From Xylocopa sonorina (Eukaryota; Arthropoda; Insecta; Hymenoptera; Apidae), in contig NW_027490252.1 of NCBI RefSeq assembly GCF_050948175.1, positions 620,001 to 684,000 on the forward strand: a stretch of DNA of 64,000 nt, in the 5' to 3' direction. Below are positions 42,270 through 57,100 of this stretch, in pieces. A program made the position numbers and the translations under genes. Under the pieces are notes generated by a model, which was given only the letters and a program-made list of their open reading frames with translations, ran no database searches and had not been told where the DNA came from. Numbering within the stretch: position 1 is the stretch's first letter; each line of letters opens with the position of its first letter.

Positions 42270-45200
42270 GACATCTGCAAACGCTACTTCCTAGGATGGA
42301 AGGGTCGCATTTACATTCTTTTGAAGTGAGTACGAGGTATACATGACACTCCATAATGAATATTATATCTTCTCATGAAACATGGCAGTGAGATGCGATA
42401 TCGCGTTTTAAGAACCATTAGAACTCTATTGCTACGACACGTAGACATCTCCAGACGCTATTTCCTAGCATGGAAGTGTCGCATTTTCATTCATTTGAAG
42501 TGAATACGAGGTATACATGACGCTTCGCAATGAATATTATACCTTATCATGAAACATAGGAGAGAGATGCGATATCGCGCTTTAGGAAGCATTGGAACTC
42601 TATTGCTGCGATACGTAGACATCAGCAAACGCTATTTCCTAGCATGGAAGTGTCGTATTTACATTCGTTTGAAGTGAATACGAGATATACATGACACTTC
42701 GCAATGAATATTATATCTTATCATGAAACATAGGAATGAGGTGCTATATCGCGTTTTGAGAAGCATTAGAGCTCTATTGCTACGATACGTAGACATCTGC
42801 AAACGCTATTTCCTAGCATGGAAGTGTCGCATTTACGTTCTTTTGAAGTGAATACGAGGTATACATGACACTTCGCAATGAATATTATATCTTATCATGA
42901 AACATAGAAGTGAGATGCGATATCGCGTTCTAAGAAGCACTAGAACTCTATTGCTACGATACGTAGACATCTGCAAACGCTATTTCCTAGGATGGAAGGG
43001 TCGCATTTACATTCTTTTGAAGTGAGTACGAGGTATACATGACACTCCATAATGAATATTATATCTTCTCATGAAACATGGCAGTGAGATGCGATATCGC
43101 GTTTTAAGAACCATTAGAACTCTATTGCTACGACACATAGACATCTGCAAACGCTATTTCCTAGCATGGAAGTGTCGCATTTTCATTCATTTGAAGTGAA
43201 TACGAGATATACATGACACTTCGCAATGAACATTATATCTTATCATGAAACATAGAAGTGAGATGCGATGTGGCATTTTAAGAATCGTTAGAACTCTATT
43301 GTTTCGACACGTAGTCATCTGGAAACGCTATTTCCTAGCAAGGAAGTGTCGCATTTACATCCTTTTGAAGTGAATACGAGGTATACATGACACTTCGCAA
43401 TGAATATTATATCTTATCATGAAACATAGAAGTGAGATGCGATATCGCGTTCTAAGAAGCACTAGAACTCTATTGCTACGATACGTAGACATCTGCAAAC
43501 GCTATTTCCTAGGATGGAAGGGTCGCATTTACATTCTTTTGAAGTGAGTACGAGGTATACATGACACTCCATAATGAATATTATATCTTCTCATGAAACA
43601 TGGCAGTGAGATGCGATATCGCGTTTTAAGAACCATTAGAACTCTATTGCTACGACACATAGACATCTGCAAACGCTATTTCCTAGCATGGAAGTGTCGC
43701 ATTTTCATTCATTTGAAGTGAATACGAGATATACATGACACTTCGCAATGAACATTATACCTTATCATGAAACATAGGAGAGAGATGCGATATCGCGCTT
43801 TAGGAAGCATTGGAACTCTATTGCTGCGATACGTAGACATCTGCAAACGCTATTTCCTAGCATGGAAGTGTCGCATTTACATTCGTTTGAAGTGAATACG
43901 AGATATACATGACACTTCGCAATGAATATTATATCTTATCATGAAACATAGGAATGAGGTGCTATATCGCGTTTTGAGAAGCATTAGAGCTCTATTGCTA
44001 CGATACGTAGACATCTGCAAACGCTATTTCCTAGCATGGAAGTGTCGCATTTACGTTCTTTTGAAGTGAATACGAGGTATACATGACACTTCGCAATGAA
44101 TATTATATCTTATCATGAAACATAGAAGTGAGATGCGATATCGCGTTCTAAGAAGCACTAGAACTCTATTGCTACGATACGTAGACATCTGCACACGCTA
44201 TTTCCTAGGATGGAAGTGTCGCATTTACATTCTTTTGAAGTGAGTACGAGGTATACATAACACTCCATAATGAATATTATATCTTATCATGAAACATAGA
44301 AGTGAGATGCGATATCGCGTTTTAAGAAGCATTAGAACTCTATTGCTGCGATACGTAGACATCTGCAAACGCTACTTCCTAGGATGGAAGGGTCGCATTT
44401 ACATTCTTTTGAAGTGAGTACGAGGTATACATGACACTCCATAATGAATATTATATCTTCTCATGAAACATGGCAGTGAGATGCGATATCGCGTTTTAAG
44501 AACCATTAGAACTCTATTGCTACGACACGTAGACATCTCCAGACGCTATTTCCTAGCATGGAAGTGTCGCATTTTCATTCATTTGAAGTGAATACGAGGT
44601 ATACATGACGCTTCGCAATGAATATTATACCTTATCATGAAACATAGGAGAGAGATGCGATATCGCGCTTTAGGAAGCATTGGAACTCTATTGCTGCGAT
44701 ACGTAGACATCAGCAAACGCTATTTCCTAGCATGGAAGTGTCGTATTTACATTCGTTTGAAGTGAATACGAGATATACATGACACTTCGCAATGAATATT
44801 ATATCTTATCATGAAACATAGGAATGAGGTGCTATATCGCGTTTTGAGAAGCATTAGAGCTCTATTGCTACGATACGTAGACATCTGCAAACGCTATTTC
44901 CTAGCATGGAAGTGTCGCATTTACGTTCTTTTGAAGTGAATACGAGGTATACATGACACTTCGCAATGAATATTATATCTTATCATGAAACATAGAAGTG
45001 AGATGCGATATCGCGTTCTAAGAAGCACTAGAACTCTATTGCTACGATACGTAGACATCTGCAAACGCTATTTCCTAGGATGGAAGGGTCGCATTTACAT
45101 TCTTTTGAAGTGAGTACGAGGTATACATGACACTCCATAATGAATATTATATCTTCTCATGAAACATGGCAGTGAGATGCGATATCGCGTTTTAAGAACC

Positions 45201-46436
45201 ATTAGAACTCTATTGCTACGACACATAGACATCTGCAAACGCTATTTCCTAGCATGGAAGTGTCGCATTTTCATTCATTTGAAGTGAATACGAGATATAC
45301 ATGACACTTCGCAATGAACATTATATCTTATCATGAAACATAGAAGTGAGATGCGATGTGGCATTTTAAGAATCATTAGAACTCTATTGTTTCGACACGT
45401 AGTCATCTGGAAACGCTATTTCCTAGCAAGGAAGTGTCGCATTTACATCCTTTGAAGTGAATACGAGGTATACATGACACTTCGCAATGAATATTATATC
45501 TTATCATGAAACATAGAAGTGAGATGCGATATCGCGTTCTAAGAAGCACTAGAACTCTATTGCTACGATACGTAGACATCTGCAAACGCTATTTCCTAGG
45601 ATGGAAGGGTCGCATTTACATTCTTTTGAAGTGAGTACGAGGTATACATGACACTCCATAATGAATATTATATCTTCTCATGAAACATGGCAGTGAGATG
45701 CGATATCGCGTTTTAAGAACCATTAGAACTCTATTGCTACGACACATAGACATCTGCAAACGCTATTTCCTAGCATGGAAGTGTCGCATTTTCATTCATT
45801 TGAAGTGAATACGAGATATACATGACACTTCGCAATGAACATTATACCTTATCATGAAACATAGGAGAGAGATGCGATATCGCGCTTTAGGAAGCATTGG
45901 AACTCTATTGCTGCGATACGTAGACATCTGCAAACGCTATTTCCTAGCATGGAAGTGTCGCATTTACATTCGTTTGAAGTGAATACGAGATATACATGAC
46001 ACTTCGCAATGAATATTATATCTTATCATGAAACATAGGAATGAGGTGCTATATCGCGTTTTGAGAAGCATTAGAGCTCTATTGCTACGATACGTAGACA
46101 TCTGCAAACGCTATTTCCTAGCATGGAAGTGTCGCATTTACGTTCTTTTGAAGTGAATACGAGGTATACATGACACTTCGCAATGAATATTATATCTTAT
46201 CATGAAACATAGAAGTGAGATGCGATATCGCGTTCTAAGAAGCACTAGAACTCTATTGCTACGATACGTAGACATCTGCACACGCTATTTCCTAGGATGG
46301 AAGTGTCGCATTTACATTCTTTTGAAGTGAGTACGAGGTATACATAACACTCCATAATGAATATTATATCTTATCATGAAACATAGAAGTGAGATGCGAT
46401 ATCGCGTTTTAAGAAGCATTAGAACTCTATTGCTGC
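42270..46436 (+). repeat. 2088-bp higher-order repeat (12 monomers), two tandem units
   Basis: Unit 1 is about 42270-44349 and unit 2 about 44350-46436. GCTACTTCCTAGGATGG recurs at 42283 and 44371, and CATCTCCAGACGC at 42451 and 44539 with the preceding bases, both 2088 bp. Past about 45450 the offset is 2087 because unit 2 lost one T in a T4 run. Both units contain the TTCTCATGAAACATGGCAG subtype repeatedly, so a shorter internal periodicity is superimposed. Confidence 0.87.
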
Positions 46437-46822
46437 GATACGTAGACATCTGCAAACGCTATTTCCTAGCATGGAAGTGTCGCATTTACATTCATTTGAA
46501 GTGAATACGAGGTATGCATGACACTTCGAAATGAATGTTATACCTTATCATGAAACATAGAAGAGTGATGCGATATCGCGTTTTAGGAAGCATTGGATCT
46601 CTATTGCTGCGATACGTAGACATCTGCAAACGCTATTTCCTAGCAAGGAAGAGTCGTATTTACAATCTTTTGAAGTGAATACGAGGTATACATGGCACTT
46701 CGCAATTAATATTATACCTTATCATGAAACATAGAAGAGAGGTGCGATATCGCGTTTTAGGATGCATTAAAACTCTATTGCTGCGATACGTAGACATCTG
46801 CAAACGCTATTTCCTAGCATGG

Positions 46823-49783
46823 AAGTGTCGCATTTACATTCATTTGAAGTGAATACGAGATATGCATGACACTTCGCAATGAATATTATATCTTATCATG
46901 AAACATAGGAATGAGGTGCTATATCGCGTTTTGAAAAGCATTAGAACTCTATTGCTAATATGCATAGACATCTGCAAACTCTATTTCCTAGCATTACACT
47001 TACATTCCACTTACATTCCACTGAAGTGAATACGAGGTATACATAACACTCCACAATGAATATTATATCTTATCACGAAACATAGAAATGAAATGCGGCA
47101 TCTCGTTTTAAGACGCATTAGAACTCTATTGCTACGATACGTAGACATCTGCAAAGGCTATTTCCTAGCATGGAAGGGTCGCATTTACATTCTTTTGAAG
47201 TGAGTATGAGGTATACATAACACTCCATAATGAATATTATATCTTATCATGAAACATAGAAGTGACATGCGATATCGCGTTCTAAGAAGCATTAGAACTC
47301 TATTGCTACGATACGTAGACATCTGCAAACGCTATTTCCTAGCATGGACGTGTCGCATTTACATTCTTTTGATGTGAATACGAGATATACATGACACTTC
47401 GCAATGAATATTATATCTTATCATGAAACATAGGAATGAAGTGCTATATCACGTTTTGAGAAGCATTAGAACTCTATTGCTACGATACGTAGACATCTGC
47501 AAACGCTATTTCCTAGCATGGAAGTGTCTTATTTACGTTCATTTGAAGTGAATACGAGGTATACATGACACTTCGCAATGAATATTATATCTTATCATGA
47601 AACATAGAAGTGAGATGCGATATCGCGCTCTAAGAAGCATTAGAACTCTATTGCTACGATACGTAGACATCTGCACACACTATTTCCTAGCATGGAAGTG
47701 TCTTATTTACGTTCTTTTGAAGTGAATACGAGATATACATGACACTTCGCAATGAATATTATATCTTATCATGAAACATAGGAATGAGGTGCTATATCGC
47801 GTTTTGAGAAGCATTAGAGCTCTATTGCTACGATACGTAGACATCTGCAAACTCTATTTCCTAGCATGGAAGTGTCGCATTTACATTCATTTGAAGTGAA
47901 TACGAGGTATACATGACGCTTCGCAATGAATATTATATCTTATCATGAAACATAGGAATGAGGTGCTATATCGCGTTTTGAGAAGCATTAGAGCTCTATT
48001 GCTACGATACATAGACATCTGCAAACGCTATTTCCTAGCATGGAAGTGTCGCATTTACGTTCTTTTGAAGTGAATACGAGGTATACATGACACTTCGCTA
48101 TGAATATTACATCTTATCATGAAACATAGAAGTGAGATGCTGTATCGCGTTCTAAGAAGCACTAGAACTCTATTGCTACGATACGTAGACATCTGCAAAC
48201 GCTATTTCCTAGGATGGAAGGGTCGCATTTACATTCTTTTGAAGTGAGTACGAGGTATACATAACACTCCATAATGAATATTATATCTTATCATGAAACA
48301 TAGAAGTGAGATGCGATTTGGCATTTTAACAATCATTAGAACTCTATTGTTTCGACACGTAGTCATCTGGAAACGCTATTTCCTCGCAAGGAAGTGTCGC
48401 ATTTACATCCTTTTGAAGTGAATACGAGGTATACATGACACTTCGCAATGAATATTATATCTGATCATGAAACATAGAAGTGAGATGCGATATCGCGTTC
48501 TAAGAAGCACTAGAACTCTATTGCTACGATACGTAGACATCTGCAAACGCTATTTCCTAGGATGGAAGGGTCGCATTTACATTCTTTTGAAGTGAGTACG
48601 AGGTATACATAACACTCCATAATGAATATTATATCTTCTCATGAAACATAGCAGTGAGATGCGATATCGCGTTTTAAGAAGCATTAGAACTCTATTGCTG
48701 CGATACGTAGACATCTGCAAACGCTATTTCCTAGCATGGAAGTGTCGCATTTACATTCTTTTGAAGTGAATACGAGGTATACATGACACTTCGCAATGAG
48801 TATTATATCTTATCATGAAACATAGGAATGAGGTGCTATATCGCGTTTTGAGAAGCATTAGAACTCTATTGCTACGATACGTAGACATCTGCAAACGCTA
48901 TTTCCTAGCATGGAAGTGTCGCATTTACATTCTTTTGAAGTGAATACGAGGTATACATGACACTTCGCAATGAATATTATATCTTATCATGAAACATAGG
49001 AATGAGGTGCTATATCGCGTTTTGAGAAGCATTAGAGCTCTATTGCTACGATACGTAGACATCTGCAAACGCTATTTCCTAGCATGGAAGTGTCGCATTT
49101 ACGTTCTTTTGAAGTGAATACGAGGTATACATGACACTTCGCAATGAATATTATATCTTATCATGAAACATAGAAGTGAGATGCGATATCGCGTTCTAAG
49201 AAGCACTAGAACTCTATTGCTACGATACGTAGACATCTGCAAACGCTATTTCCTAGGATGGAAGGGTCGCATTTACATTCTTTTGAAGTGAGTACGAGCT
49301 ATACATAACACTCCATAATGAATATTATATCTTCTCATGAAACATAGCAGTGAGATGCGATATCGCGTTTTAAGAAGCATTAGAACTCTATTGCTACGAC
49401 ACGTAGACATCTGCAAACGCTATTTCCTATCATGGAAGTGTCGCATTTCAATTCGTTTGAAGTGAATACGAGATATACATGACACTTCGCAATGAATATT
49501 ATATCTTATCATGAAACATAGAAGTGAGATGCGATATGGCATTTTAAGAATCGTTAGAACTCTATTGTTTCGACACGTAGTCATCTGGAAACGCTATTTC
49601 CTAGCAAGGAAGTGTCGCATTTACATCCTTTTGAAGTGAATACGAGGTATACATGACACTTCGCAATGAATATTATATCTGATCATGAAACATAGAAATG
49701 AGATGCGACATCACGTTTTAAGAAGCATTAGAACTCTGTTGCTACGATACGCAGACATCTGCAAACGCTATTTAGTAGCATCG
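46823..49783 (+). repeat. F-to-H block, copy 4, diverged but same length
   Basis: The marker distance is 2812 bp (46956 to 49768), the same as in the copies at 15.8 and 38.1 kb after indel correction. The block has private substitutions, such as GTGAGTATGAGG near 47206, ATGGACGTGTCG near 47345, CTATATCACG near 47450 and GAGATGCTGTATCG near 48135, and some interior monomers of another subtype. The monomer count and end markers are kept while the interior has drifted or been converted. Confidence 0.8.
46997..47173 (+). repeat. 177-bp variant monomer (copy 7)
   Basis: It follows the F-type monomer at 46823-46996. It keeps AAGACGCATTAG but has TTGCTACGATACG where copy 4 has TTGCTGCGATACG. It opens the fourth, more diverged F-to-H block. 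Confidence 0.88.
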
Positions 49784-49959
49784 AAGTGTCGCATTTACAT
49801 TCATTTGAAGTGAATACGAAGTATACATGACACTTCGAAAGGAATATTATACCTTATCATGAAACATAGAAGAGTGATGCGATATCGCGTTTTTGGAAGC
49901 ATTGGATCTCTATTGCTGCGATACGTAGACATCTGCAAACGCTATTTCCTAGCATGGAA

Positions 49960-51980
49960 GTGTCGCATTACATTCTTTTGAAGTGAATACGAGGTATACA
50001 TGGCACTTCGCAATGAATATTATATCTTATCATGAAACATAGGAATGAGGTGCTATATCGCGTTTTGAGAAGCATTAGAGCTCTATTGCTACGATACGTA
50101 GACATCTGCAAACGCTATTTCCTAGCATGGAAGTGTCGCATTTACCTTCTTTTGAAGTGAATACGAGGTATACATGACACTTCGCAATGAATATTATATC
50201 TTATCATGAAACATAGAAGTGAGATGCGATATCGCGTTCTAAGAAGCACTAGAACTCTATTGCTACGATACGTAGACATCTGCAAACGCTATTTCCTAGG
50301 ATGGAAGGGTCGCATTTACATTCTTTTGAAGTGAGTACGAGGTATACATAACACTCCATAATGAATATTATAACTTCTCATGAAACATAGCAGTGAGATG
50401 CGATATCGCGTTTTAAGAAGCATTAGAACTCTATTGCTACGACACGTAGACATCTGCAAACGCTATTTCCTGTCATGGAAGTGTCGCATTTCAATTCGTT
50501 TGAAGTGAATACGAGATATACATGACACTTCGCAATGAATATTATATCTTATCATGAAACATAGAAGTGAGATGCGATATGGCATTTAAGAATCGTTAGA
50601 ACTCTATTGTTTCGACACGTAGTCATCTGGAAACGCTATTTCCTAGCAAGGAAGTGTCGCATTTACATCCTTTTGAAGTGAATACGAGGTATACATGACA
50701 CTTCGAAATGAATATTATATCTGATCATGAACATAGAAATGAGATGCGACATCTCGTTTTAAGAAACATTAGAACTCTGTTGCTACGATACGCAGACATC
50801 TGCAAACGCTATTTAGTAGCATCGAAGTGTCGCATTTACATTCATTTGAAGTGAATACGAAGTATACATGACACTTCGAAAGGAATATTATACCTTATCA
50901 TGAAACATAGAAGAGTGATGCGATATCGCGTTTTTGGAAGCATTGGATCTCTATTGCTGCGATACGTAGACATCTGCAAACGCTATTTCCTAGCATGGAA
51001 GTGTCGCATTTACATTCTTTTGAAGTGAATACGAAGTATACATGACACTTCGCAATGAATATTATATCTTATCATGAAACGTAGGAATGAGGTGCTATAT
51101 CGCGTTTTGAGAAGCATTAGAACTCTATTGCTACGATACGTAGACATCTGCAAACGCTATTTCCTGTCATGGAAGTGTCGCATTTCAATTCGTTTGAAGT
51201 GAATACGAGATATACATGACACTTCGCAATGAATATTATATCTTATCATGAAACATAGAAGTGAGATGCGATATGGCATTTTAAGAATCGTTAGAACTCT
51301 ATTGTTTCGACACGTAGTCATCTGAAACGCTATTTCCTAGCAAGGAAGTGTCGCATTTACATCCTTTTGAAGTGAATACGAGGTATACATGACAGTTCGC
51401 AATGAATATTATATCTGATCATGAAACATAGAAATGAGATGCGACATCTCGTTCTAAGAAGCATTAGAACTCTGTTGCTACGATACGCAGACATCTGCAA
51501 ACGCTATTTAGTAGCATCGAAGTGTCGCATTTACATTCATTTGAAGTGAATACGAAGTATACATGACACTTCGAAAGGAATATTATACCTTATCATGAAA
51601 CATAGAAGAGTGATGCGATATCGCGTTTTTGGAAGCATTGGATCTCTATTGCTGCGATACGTAGACATCTGCAAACGCTATTTCCTAGCATGGAAGTGTC
51701 GCATTTACATTCTTTTGAAGTGAATACGAAGTATACATGGCACTTCGCAATGAATATTATATCTTATCATGAAACATAGGAATGAGGTGCTATATCGCGT
51801 TTTGAGAAGCATTAGAACTCTATTGCTACGATACGTAGACACCTGCAAACGCTATTTCCTAGCATGGAAGTGTCGCGTTTACATTCTTTTGAAGTGAATA
51901 CGAGGTATAAATGACACTTCGCAATGAATATTGTACCTTATCGTGGAACATAGAAGAGAGATGCGATATCGCGTTTAGGA
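49960..51980 (+). repeat. Stretch with five 1-base deletions
   Basis: Each deletion shortens a homopolymer by one base: GTCGCATTACATTC near 49968 (T3 to T2), GGCATTTAAG near 50584 (T4 to T3), ATCATGAACATAG near 50730 (A3 to A2), CATCTGAAACGC near 51323 (G2 to G1) and GCGTTTAGG near 51974 (T4 to T3). Monomer starts at 48740 and 52563 are 22 x 174 - 5 apart, which confirms the count. Elsewhere in 62 kb only three other indels disturb the phase (17842, 40063, 45450). Confidence 0.85.
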
Positions 51981-54144
51981 AGCATTGGAACTCTATTGCT
52001 GCGATACGTAGACATCTGCAAACGCTATTTCCTAGCATGGAAGTATCTTATTTACGTTCTTTTGAAGTGAATACGAGGTATACATGACACTTCGCAATGA
52101 ATATTATATCTTATCATGAAACATAGAAGTGAGATGCGATATCGCGTTCTAAGAAGCACTAGAACTCTATTGCTACGATACGTAGACATCTGCAAACGCT
52201 ATTTCCTAGGATGGAAGGGTCGCATTTACATTCTTTTGTAGTGAGTACGAGGTATACATAACACTCCATAATGAATATTATATCTTCTCATGAAACATAG
52301 CAGTGAGATGCGATATCGCGTTTTAAGAAGCATTAGAACTCTATTGCTGCGATACGTAGACATCTGCAAACGCTATTTCCTAGTATGGAAGTGTCGCATT
52401 TACATTCTTTTGAAGTGAATACGAGGTATACATGACACTTCGCAATGAGTATTATATCTTATCATGAAACATAGGAATGAGGTGCTATATCGCGTTTTGA
52501 GAAGCATTAGAACTCTATTGCTACGATACGTAGACATCTGCAAACGCTATTTCCTAGCATGGAAGTGTCGCATTTACATTCTTTTGAAGTGAATACGAGG
52601 TATACATGACACTTCGCAATGAATATTATATCTTATCATGAAACATAGGAATGAGGTGCTATATCGCGTTTTGAGAAGCATTAGAGCTCTATTGCTACGA
52701 TACGTAGACATCTGCAAACGCTATTTCCTAGCATGGAAGTGTCGCATTTACGTTCTTTTGAAGTGAATACGAGGTATACATGACACATCGCAATGAATAT
52801 TATATCTTATCATGAAACATAGAAGTGAGATGCGATATCGCGTTCTAAGAAGCACTAGAACTCTATTGCTAAGATACGTAGACATCTGCAAACGCTATTT
52901 CCTAGGATGGAAGGGTCGCATTTACATTCTTTTGAAGTGAGTACGAGGTATACATAACACTCCATAATGAATATTATATCTTCTCATGAAACATAGCAGT
53001 GAGATGCGATATCGCGTTTTAAGAAGCATTAGAACTCTATTGCTACGACACGTAGACATCTGCAAACGCTATTTCCTATCATGGAAGTGTCGCATTTCAA
53101 TTCGTTTGAAGTGAATACGAGATATACATGACACTTCGCAATGAATATTATATCTTATCATGAAACATAGAAGTGAGATGCGATATGGCATTTTAAGAAT
53201 CGTTAGAACTCTATTGTTTCGACACGTAGTCATCTGGAAACGCTATTTCCTAGCAAGGAAGTGTCGCATTTACATCCTTTTGAAGTGAATACGAGGTATA
53301 CATGACACTTCGCAATGAATATTATATCTGATCATGAAACATAGAAATGAGATGCGACATCTCGTTTTAAGAAGCATTAGAACTCTGTTGCTACGATACG
53401 CAGACATCTGCAAACGCTATTTAGTAGCATCGAAGTGTCGCATTTACATTCATTTGAAGTGAATACGAAGTATACATGACACTTCGAAAGGAATATTATA
53501 CCTTATCATGAAACATAGAAGAGTGATGCGATATCGCGTTTTTGGAAGCATTGGATCTCTATTGCTGCGATACGTAGACATCTGCAAACGCTATTTCCTA
53601 GCATGGAAGTGTCGCATTTACATTCTTTTGAAGTGAATACGAGGTATACATGACACTTCGCAATGAATATTATATCTGATCATGAAACATAGGAATGAGG
53701 TGCTATATCGCGTTTTGAGAAGCATTAGAACTCTATTGCTACGATACGTAGACATCTGCAAACGCTATTTCCTAGCATGGAAGTGTCGCGTTTACATTCT
53801 TTTGAAGTGAATACGAGGTATAAATGACACTTCGCAATGAATATTGTACCTTATCGTGAAACATAGAAGAGAGATGCGATATCGCGTTTTAGGAAGCATT
53901 GGAACTCTATTGCTGCGATACGTAGACATCTGCAAACGCTATTTCCTAGCATGGAAGTATCTTATTTACGTTCTTTTGAAGTGAATACGAGGTATACATG
54001 ACACTTCGCAATGAATATTATATCTTATCATGAAACATAGAAGTGAGATGCGATATCGCGTTCTAAGAAGCACTAGAACTCTATTGCTACGATACGTAGA
54101 CATCTGCAAACACTATTTCCTAGGATGGAAGGGTCGCATTTACA

Positions 54145-57100
54145 TTCTTTTGAAGTGAGTACGAGGTATACATGACACTCCATAATGAATATTATATCTT
54201 CTCATGAAACATGGCAGTGAGATGCGATATCGCGTTTTAAGAACCATTAGAACTCTATTGCTACGACACGTAGACATCTGCAAACGCTATTTCCTAGCAT
54301 GGAAGTGTCGCATTTTCATTCATTTGAAGTGAATACGAGATATACATGACACTTCGCAATGAATATTATATCTTATCATGAAACATAGAAGTGAGATGCG
54401 ATGTGGCATTTTAAGAATCATTAGAACTCTATTGTTTCGACACGTAGTCATCTGGAAACGCTATTTCCTAGCAAGGAAGTGTCGCATTTACATCCTTTTG
54501 AAGTGAATACGAGGTATACATGACACTTCGCAATGAATATTATATCTGATCATGAAACATAGAAATGAGATGCGACATCTCGTTTTAAGAAGCATTAGAA
54601 CTCTATTGCTACGATACGTAGACATCTGCAAACGCTATTTCCTAGGATGGGAGGGTCGCATTTACATTCTTTTGAAGTGAGTACGAGGTATACATAACAC
54701 TCCACAATGAATATTATTTCTTCTCATGAAACATAGCAGTGAGATGCGATATCGCGTTTTAAGAAGCATTAGAACTCTATTGCTACGATACGTAGACATC
54801 TGCAAACGCTATTTCCTAGCATGGAAGTGTGGCATTTACATTCCTTTGAAGTGAATACGAGGTATACATTACCATTCGCAATGAATATTATATCTTATCT
54901 TGAAACATAGATGTGAGATGCGATATCGCGTTTTAAGAAGCATTAGAACTCTATTGCTACGATACGTAGACATCTGCAAAGGCTATTCCCTAGCATGGAA
55001 GGGTCGCATTTGCTTTCTTTTGAAGTGAGTACGAGGTATACATATCACTCCGTAATGAATATTATATCTTATCATGAAACATAGCAGTGAGATGCGATAT
55101 CGCGTTTTAAGAAGCATTAGAAATCTATTGCTACGATACGTTGACATCTGCAATCGCTATTTCCTAGCATGTAAGTGTCGCATTTACATTCATTTGAAGT
55201 GAATACGAGGTATACATGACACTTCGTAATGAATATTACACCTTATCATGAAACATAGAAGAGTGATGCGATATCGCGTTTTAGGAAGCATTGGAACTCT
55301 ATTGCTGCGATACGTAGACATCTACAAACGCTATTTCCTAGCATGCAAGTGTGGCATTTACATTCATTTGAAGTGAATACGAGGTATACATGACACTTCG
55401 CAATGAATATTATATCTTATCATGAAACATAGCAGTGTGATGCGATATCGCGTTTTAAGAAGCATTAGAACTCTATTGCTACGATACGTAGACATCTGCA
55501 AACGCTATTTCCTAGCATGGAAGTGTCGCATTTACATTCATTTGAAGTGAATACGAGGTATACATGACACTTCGTAATGAATATTATACCTTATCATGAA
55601 ACATAGAAGAGTGATGCGATATCGCGTTTTAGGAAGCATTGGAACTCTATTGCTGCGATACGTAGACATCTGCAAACGCTATTTCCTAGCATGGAAGTGT
55701 CGCATTTACATTCTTTTGAAGTGAATACGAGGTATACATGACACTTCGCAATGAATATTATATCTTATCGTGAAACATAGCAGTGAGATGCGATATCGCG
55801 TTTTAAGAAGCATTAGAACTCTATTGCTACGATACGTAGACATCTGCAAACGCTATTTCCTAGGATGGAAGTGTCGCATTTACATTCTTTTGAAGTGAAT
55901 ACGAGGTATACATGACACTTCGCAATGAATATTATATCTTATCGCGAAACATAGCAGTGAGATGCGATATCGCGTTCTAAGAAGCACTAGAACTCTATTG
56001 CTACGATACGTAGACATCTGCAAACACTATTTCCTAGGATGGAAGGGTCGCATTTACATTCTTTTGAAGTGAGTACGAGGTATACATAACACTCCATAAT
56101 GAATATTATATCTTCTCATGAAACATAGCAGTGAGATGCGATATCGCGTTTTAAGAAGCATTAGAACTCTATTGCTGCGATACGTAGACATCTGCAAACG
56201 CTATTTCCTAGTATGGAAGTGTCGCATTTACATTCTTTTGAAGTGAGTACGAGGTATACATGACACTCCATAATGAATATTATATCTTCTCATGAAACAT
56301 GGCAGTGAGATGCGATATCGCGTTTTAAGAACCATTAGAACTCTATTGCTACGACACGTAGACATCTGCAAACGCTATTTCCTAGCATGGAAGTGTCGCA
56401 TTTTCATTCATTTGAAGTGAATACGAGATATACATGACACTTCGCAATGAATATTATATCTTATCATGAAACATAGAAGTGAGATGCGATGTGGCATTTT
56501 AAGAATCATTAGAACTCTATTGTTTCGACACGTAGTCATCTGGAAACGCTATTTCCTAGCAAGGAAGTGTCGCATTTACATCCTTTTGAAGTGAATACGA
56601 GGTATACATGACACTTCGCAATGAATATTATATCTGATCATGAAACATAGAAATGAGATGCGACATCTCGTTTTAAGAAGCATTAGAACTCTATTGCTAC
56701 GATACGTAGACATCTGCAAACGCTATTTCCTAGGATGGGAGGGTCGCATTTACATTCTTTTGAAGTGAGTACGAGGTATACATAACACTCCATAATGAAT
56801 ATTATTTCTTCTCATGAAACATAGCAGTGAGATGCGATATCGCGTTTTAAGAAGCATTAGAACTCTATTGCTACGATACGTAGACATCTGCAAACGCTAT
56901 TTCCTAGCATGGAAGTGTGGCATTTACATTCTTTTGAAGTGAATACGAGGTATACATTACCATTCGCAATGAATATTATATCTTATCTTGAAACATAGAT
57001 GTGAGATGCGATATCGCGTTTTAAGAAGCATTAGAACTCTATTGCTACGATACGTAGACATCTGCAAAGGCTATTCCCTAGCATGGAAGGGTCGCATTTG

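Noticed and set aside
45403..45585. 60-residue open reading frame on the minus strand as a gene
   Set aside because: It lies wholly inside satellite monomers, exists only through a 1-base deletion, needs a TTG start, and is not open in sister copies. No domain or signal is recognisable.
55827..55839. CTACG-ATA-CGTAG as a transcription terminator hairpin
   Set aside because: The stem is only 5 bp, has no following T run, recurs in most monomers, and there is no gene to terminate.
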